Assembly (NCBI GenBank): GCA_022712945.1
Contig: JAFLJP010000057.1
Span: forward strand, 1-35,448
Direction of reading: 5' to 3'
DNA length: 35,448 nucleotides
Source of the DNA: Gammaproteobacteria bacterium
Lineage (GTDB): Bacteria > Pseudomonadota > Gammaproteobacteria > RBG-16-57-12
In this document: positions 35,348 to 35,448 of the stretch, in pieces
Position numbering within the stretch: position 1 is the first letter of the stretch
Layout: each line of letters opens with the position of its first letter
The notes under the pieces: generated by a model
What the model saw: only the letters and a program-made list of their open reading frames with translations
What the model was told of the DNA's origin: nothing
Database searches by the model: none
Made by a program: the position numbers and the translations under genes

Positions 35348-35448
35348 TTAATGGTTTTACTCATGGCAACGGCTGCTGAAGTTTGGCATATCCCGCTCTT
35401 CGTGAGAAAATATCGAACAATACCAACTATTCAGGCACGGAACGTTAT

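Noticed and set aside
35351..35448. Open frames on both strands at the right edge of the window
   Set aside because: Both are under 35 codons, truncated by the window edge and without ribosome site or recognisable family.
1..35448. CRISPR arrays, tRNA or rRNA genes
   Set aside because: No regularly spaced repeats and no tRNA-like or rRNA-like sequence was seen on reading either strand.

Overview
The window fits a gammaproteobacterial chemolithoautotroph that fixes CO2 in alpha-carboxysomes, probably a free-living or symbiotic sulfur oxidiser. The evidence is a form IA RuBisCO inside a complete cso operon, a gammaproteobacterial rpe-gph-trpE-trpG-trpD-trpC cluster with a trp leader peptide, RimO, and a RelA with a gammaproteobacterial-type synthetase motif. 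No sulfur-oxidation gene lies in the window, so that lifestyle is inferred from context only.

Left third (1-13065): housekeeping and stress genes in mixed orientation. On the minus strand are cysM, a small conserved hypothetical, a DEAD-box RNA helicase and an exported catalase-peroxidase KatG. relA follows on the plus strand. Then come a CopD-like membrane protein and an exported DUF3530-like protein (minus), an exported protein of unknown function (plus), rimO and a stand-alone receiver protein (minus), and a small XRE regulator (plus). Intergenic spaces here hold short dispersed repeats and one decayed coding remnant upstream of katG.

Middle (13277-18950): rpe, gph and the trpE-trpG-trpD-trpC operon, all on plus. 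A terminator follows rpe. Between gph and trpE lies an 11-codon leader ORF with two Trp codons, followed by a hairpin and T-rich tract, the layout of classical trp attenuation. Rpe serves the Calvin cycle and Gph removes the 2-phosphoglycolate made by RuBisCO oxygenation, so both fit the neighbouring carbon-fixation genes.

Carbon-fixation locus (19159-32761, all plus): cbbL, cbbS, csoS2, csoSCA, csoS4A, csoS4B, two csoS1 genes, a bacterioferritin-like gene, an acRAF-type RuBisCO assembly factor, and a basic low-complexity protein that may be an orphan McdB-like carboxysome-positioning adaptor. These are followed by SbtA (bicarbonate uptake), SbtB (PII-like partner), CbbR, the tandem-BMC shell protein CsoS1D and a SulP-family anion transporter with an extra C-terminal domain. 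Together they form a carbon-concentrating unit: two candidate bicarbonate importers, their regulator, and shell, scaffold, carbonic anhydrase and RuBisCO. McdA (ParA) and cbbQ/cbbO are absent from the window.

Right end (32762-35448): a small mobile-DNA zone with a NUDIX hydrolase, a truncated IS110-family transposase and an exported hypothetical protein. It also holds two copies of a 159-bp palindromic MITE-like element, one directly at the sulP stop codon. The second copy has been split by another 159-bp MITE of a different family.
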